Assembly: GCA_934277945.1 (NCBI GenBank)
Contig: CAKQWA010000008.1
Span: forward strand, 35,930 to 99,929
DNA from: an uncultured Alphaproteobacteria bacterium
GTDB lineage: Bacteria > Pseudomonadota > Alphaproteobacteria > CAAGCB01 > CAG-977
Direction of reading: 5' to 3'
DNA: 64,000 nt
The position numbers were made by a program, and so were the translations under genes. Positions 63,601-64,000 of the stretch are shown piece after piece. Numbering within the stretch: the stretch's first letter is position 1; every line of letters starts with the position of its first letter. Under the pieces are notes generated by a model. The model was not told where the DNA came from, did no database searches, and saw nothing but the letters and a program-made list of their open reading frames with translations.

Positions 63601-63872
63601 CGACGCCGATTCTGGAAATCCCGTCTTCCGCGTATGTGGATGTCATTTTTGACGAAATGCTTGAAAAACGCATCCACATGGGCGTGGTTTACGACGAATT
63701 GGGCACTTGGCTGGGTATTGTCACGTTTGAAGATTTGCTTGAAACGCTGTTGGGCAAGGAAATCGCGGATGAAAACGATAAAGTCGTCGATATGCGGTTT
63801 TACGCCAAAAATCTGTGGCAGCGCCGTCATAAACAAAAACAGGCGGCGATGCAGGCGAAACAAGCCGGCTGA
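60699..63872 (+). CDS. Ca2+-type P-type ATPase fused to a CorC/CNNM-like CBS pair
   Basis: 1057 residues. N-terminal cation ATPase domain, first helix pair, A-domain TGES (about 171-174), phosphorylation site DKTGTLT with D331, KGAVDEM in the N domain, TGDGVNDAPAL hinge. M4 carries PEGLPATAT and M6 NLITDTLPALALG, the SERCA/PMCA-like Ca2+ site. The ATPase would end near residue 880; residues about 900-1040 resemble the CBS pair of hemolysin-like CorC/CNNM proteins: VASVLTPRAV, FSRYPVQSADNKDMFVGYV, then MGVVYDELGTWLGIVTFEDLLETLLG. These CBS pairs bind nucleotides and regulate transporters. The last 20 residues are basic. A single frame covers everything. A Ca2+ or other divalent-cation exporter is likely; regulation by adenine nucleotides is inferred. 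Confidence 0.88.
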   Translation: MDFEKTTYRAGVPEVLTALETSEDGLSDDEAHKRLQQFGYNELKKGDSKSVWKMLAEQLTDTMILILLVASAISFALKEWTEGYVILFIVALNAVISIMQEKKAQNALDSLRQLASPKARVLRDGEEKIIDSRELVPGDVLFLDDGGIVPADVRLIKTSNLKIQEASLTGESLPVEKDADAVFDSEVPLGDRANSAYASSMVMYGNAEGVVVKTGMHTEVGQIADMLDSAKDDSFDTPIKRKLNAVGKTLSIVGILVCVLIFTVGCLYGRPLVPLFMTAISLAISVIPEGLPATATIVMALGVQRMAKKNALMRNLPAVETLGGATVICSDKTGTLTRNKMTVVKAAVCEDFDDDLEISVTDGRFADKRYDDLVLCGALCNNSAFDAEREGEVLGDPTEGALLVLARDRNMSYADRDERLFEQPFDSDRKRMSVVYDVNGLTAFTKGAVDEMLPLCSRIQTKDGDREMTDEDRSCILELCEDMSGQALRVLGFAKRSLNAVPQDDDADVEYDMTFIGVVGMIDPPRDEVIPAIETCHAAGIKTVMITGDHKITAMAIAKQLGIYRDGNTVVSGEDLDNMSEEELDNAAKTATVFARVSPKEKLKIIESFNRLNEVTAMTGDGVNDAPALKTAAIGVAMGKSGTDVAKDAADMILTDDNFTTIAVAIREGRKVYRNIQKVIQFLLAGNIAEISVLFIATMLNWDAPVLAVHILLINLITDTLPALALGVDPVSKNIMKHKPLKSESLFDNGLVSRVLLHGTYITIATLGAYIYGLRTATYGQAMTMAFCVLAISQMVHALNQRSNTESVFAKSDDGHNFWLFGAMAASAAVMALILFVPAFEQFFKLTDLTPVEWSVVAGCSVLPLAMVEITKFFARRRNRKKDVKKVAVVAKTLRTNKVRVASVLTPRAVCETVPYDMTVAQFSSCVAQKHFSRYPVQSADNKDMFVGYVHVLSVFGQKPQKRVAKLATPILEIPSSAYVDVIFDEMLEKRIHMGVVYDELGTWLGIVTFEDLLETLLGKEIADENDKVVDMRFYAKNLWQRRHKQKQAAMQAKQAG

Positions 63873-63896
63873 TTTGCCTGATTTTCTTACTTTTAC

Positions 63897-63936
63897 CTCC
63901 CCTCGAAAGCGATTTCGGGGGGAGTTTTTTGTTTTT
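63897..63936 (+). terminator. Terminator after the P-type ATPase
   Basis: CTCCCCTCGAAA (63897-63908) pairs with TTTCGGGGGGAG (63913-63924) around GCGA, one G-U pair, then TTTTTTGTTTTT. It is nearly the same as the hydG terminator. The remaining 64 bases hold no gene. Confidence 0.92.
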
Positions 63937-64000
63937 CGAGCGCGATTTTCCCGTCAAAAGTCATTTGCGAGGGGATTTTTATGCTTTTTTTCACGTTCGA

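Overview
The window looks like a contiguous piece of chromosome from a Gram-negative alphaproteobacterium, probably an anaerobic or microaerobic, host- or sediment-associated lineage. Seen directly: full LPS transport and lipid A genes, BamA, Lol and RseP (an outer membrane); the kdsD-lptC-lptA-lptB-rpoN-hpf-ptsN order; LpxI rather than LpxH; a short ProRS without the editing insertion; HdaA next to a PerM-type protein and a DUF2066 protein; and an FzlA-like GST ending in YADLDF. Together these are typical of Alphaproteobacteria. An [FeFe]-hydrogenase maturase (HydG) with its TM1266-type partner points to anaerobic hydrogen metabolism. The genus is not identified.

Layout. 1-3.6 kb: glycogen/maltodextrin breakdown (glgX, cut by the window edge, and malQ with a Lys/Ala-rich insertion). 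3.6-3.9 kb: a structured non-coding stretch ending in a bidirectional terminator. 3.9-8.8 kb, minus strand: infC (start codon almost certainly AUA), thrS, a glycosyltransferase, a small lipoprotein and fzlA. 8.9-17.8 kb, plus strand: uppP, tRNA-Leu(CAG), rnd, the kdsD/lptCAB/rpoN/hpf/ptsN cluster, a GDP-fucose-synthase-like epimerase and tRNA-Ala(CGC). 17.75-18.42 kb: an odd gene-free zone with a duplicated tRNA 3' end, several hairpins and degenerate repeats. 18.4-19.5 kb: a VOC protein and a transposase-derived zinc-ribbon/HTH protein. 19.6-25.6 kb: a six-gene ABC efflux operon ending in a TolC-like channel. 25.6-27.4 kb: TM1266-family protein plus hydG. 27.5-29.0 kb: two tandem paralogous HNH-nuclease-like genes of unknown role.

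29.0-38.4 kb mixes a membrane metallophosphoesterase, an ABC-F ATPase, a Sel1-repeat protein, ndk, DUF2066/PerM/HdaA and two lipoproteins, one with a perfect 11-residue tandem repeat. 38.5-46.4 kb: proS, lolC/E, lolD, dnaE and a membrane protein. 46.4-60.2 kb: the conserved rpsB-tsf / pyrH-frr-uppS-cdsA-dxr-rseP-bamA-skp-lpxD-lpxA-lpxI-lpxB block, without the usual fabZ. 60.7-63.9 kb: a Ca2+-type P-type ATPase fused to a CorC/CNNM-like CBS pair, preceded by a possible small transcript with an 18-codon leader ORF and a terminator.

Most genes serve envelope building (isoprenoid carrier synthesis and recycling, Kdo, LPS transport, lipid A, outer-membrane protein and lipoprotein assembly) and translation. 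The parts most worth a second look are the tRNA-Ala downstream zone, the twin HNH-like genes, the repeat lipoprotein, the ATPase-CBS fusion with its leader, the transposon-derived regulator beside the efflux operon, and the HydG pair without its usual partners.
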